NCBI GenBank assembly: GCA_017521065.1
Contig: JAFXEA010000606.1
Location: forward strand, 1-7,431
Reading direction: 5' to 3'
Source of the DNA: Kiritimatiellia bacterium
Lineage (GTDB): Bacteria; Verrucomicrobiota; Kiritimatiellia; RFP12; UBA1067
Length of the DNA: 7,431 nt
Shown here: positions 7,201 through 7,431 of the stretch, in pieces
Layout: the number at the start of each line of letters is the position of its first letter
How positions within the stretch are numbered: the stretch's first letter is position 1
The notes under the pieces: generated by a model
Seen by the model: only the letters and a program-made list of their open reading frames with translations
Database searches by the model: none
What the model was told of the DNA's origin: nothing
Translations under genes and position numbers: made by a program

Positions 7201-7431
7201 ACTGTACGAAAACAAGGGAAAGTATCTCCGTACGCATAGGTTCCCACGCGATTATGAACACCATCCACAATAGTACCAGCGGCAAATTCAATTCTTCCGC
7301 ACTGTGCTGTTACCGCCCCTTGAACTGCACCCGCATCGCACGTTTCCTTTGTGATATCAATGGGATTGCCATTATAATCCTTCATTTCCACCCAATCAGG
7401 AAGATTTATAACATCCGTCAGATAAGATGAC
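4278..7431 (-). CDS. Modular, cysteine-rich parallel beta-helix surface protein, C-terminal 1050 residues
   Basis: The frame is open to the right edge (…LPDW before the GTG at 7391), so the start is outside. Counting from that GTG as residue 1: the tail of one module ends at NGNPIDITKETCDAGAVQ (8-25). After a linker, module 1 starts with YWVDCDYASGDSDGSATKPF (117-136) and ends near PMPGCFQ (471-477). After a second linker, module 2 starts with WYVNAVDGSDSNSGF (563-577) and ends DIGALEAD (908-915). Both contain A-V-R-C-V and GFTL-x-x-GH (236-243, 681-688) followed by Gly/Asn-rich turns, as in right-handed beta-helices that bind or cleave polysaccharides. Residues 916-1037 form a separate beta-rich domain. 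There are roughly 36 cysteines, many in the helix rungs, unusual for a bacterial secreted protein. No catalytic residues are recognisable, so adhesin and glycan-binding roles are as likely as lyase activity. Confidence 0.85.
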   Translation of the reverse strand, partial: SSYLTDVINLPDWVEMKDYNGNPIDITKETCDAGAVQGAVTAQCGRIEFAAGTIVDGVHNRVGTYAYGDTFPCFRTVKSSAPEFFRYKLSGFYRDSQYRYAMYDGTMHICHPPFLTDHFALQEEKVTHRYWVDCDYASGDSDGSATKPFVTIQDAMDKVAENAVADNIVVTVAPGDYAGGVVFSNVMTRVVIPDRNVLLKSSEGAAVTRIVGKAASTTVSAAFPGCGSDAVRCVGVEYATMKCSPAIQGFTLADGHTDCVPNSENKLPDKGMHTGGGIFTLRSNHASFQALDCVLTNCVAIRSGASCCTLHTRCSFFDCRSYGGVLRMDFLTGCYIDPSCTLGAGAHSVSQGAVLGAQTRSVHCSVPRHGAGWLNTTDAEVAKSWKYSNAYEKGGAFNNNYYWGSVFEQFDASVSAYGQAVAEMRFANPDENDWRIWTDSPAITAGVLPEPGTAQYGLWASNYAAYASSDLNGERIRVTDSIPMPGCFQNLVKGIHVDSEAEGIGVSDGSVGFNELSSGKSLTFTESGKGLRPCIGMLINGVTNLFEDVTSVTLTADDVNDAGGIIYVDGVYAPHWYVNAVDGSDSNSGFRPEKAKKTLVEIMSLNGIRAGDTVHAAAGIYCDGEMSVNANKTDNRCRVVVPAGVTLVGDEGAENTFIVGSPDETDAAIHGLGPCAVRCVKLKATDSAAARLKGFTLTYGHSNTNGSSYGAYWGGGVIGEDSPYRRACYVEDCVISNNVAYQGAGVMFVNAVRCRIVGNRAVGGGGAGYYASYYGCLVDGNRNGETSGQAACWCYYDIIGCTLGADNKNFNETLDNNAVHAAADKVNSRFFGNLVMGTCNTGDMTIPASNCVFAAGSGSIKVDKDSCFYKSATVPVEVDEELRPVIGANVAVDAAIPELLGEAGGDFDLTGMRRVLNGRRDIGALEADWRNIYTADIARNRRFTVVDVSSNVVESASGTVTVNPGQWLSAQWSGSEGQRTRRQVSFRVTGGVLTVTVNGEPLEFEASESVQTLTFVNSLALNELTFVCSDTACAELLSASRIMGTVVSIR

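Noticed and set aside
7389..7391. GTG at 7391 as the start of the beta-helix gene
   Set aside because: The frame is open upstream to the edge, no signal peptide follows the GTG, and the sequence there is the middle of a module tail.
4278..7431. Polysaccharide lyase or pectinase assignment for the beta-helix protein
   Set aside because: The fold is supported by the repeats, but no catalytic motif of a known lyase or GH28 family can be seen.

Overview
The window comes from a bacterium that secretes large surface proteins. The type of parallel beta-helix protein, the uncharacterised secreted glycosidase-like protein and the DUF4143 ATPase suggest the PVC group (Kiritimatiellota, Lentisphaerota or Verrucomicrobiota). 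This is inferred from protein style only; no marker gene is present. Every supported gene reads on the minus strand, so transcription runs from the right edge to the left.

Right part (7431 to 1858): two genes that look like one transcription unit. The first is the C-terminal 1050 residues of a long, cysteine-rich right-handed beta-helix protein. It is open at the right window edge and contains two full modules, the tail of a third, and a C-terminal beta domain. The second starts 20 bp after it, behind a Shine-Dalgarno-like AGGA. It is a 799-residue secreted protein with a signal peptide, N-terminal beta domains, a probable TIM barrel with conserved-looking acidic residues, and a C-terminal beta-sandwich, most likely a glycoside hydrolase of a family I cannot name. 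A role in binding and cutting extracellular glycans is the simplest reading of the pair.

Middle (1857 to 1386, 472 bp without an intact gene): a 251-bp remnant of an insertion element (1570-1820). It keeps both imperfect terminal inverted repeats, a strong promoter and the first 42 codons of an IS200-like/REP-associated (Y1) transposase, followed by an early stop, so it is in effect a MITE-like internal-deletion derivative. To its left are a short tandem repeat (1550-1570), an unremarkable stretch (1487-1549), and two tandem palindromic units with a 32-bp period (1425-1486), directly upstream of a candidate promoter.

Left part (1385 to 1): a 389-residue AAA ATPase of the ATPase/DUF4143 type. 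Only 25 bp after its stop codon begins a second copy of the same element's promoter end (1-190). It encodes the start of a transposase that is still open at the left edge. The ATPase is therefore bracketed by two direct copies of the element (182 of 190 bases identical), which could move or delete it by recombination. The transposase start, and probably that of the ATPase, lies 6-7 nt from a -10 box, suggesting leaderless mRNAs.
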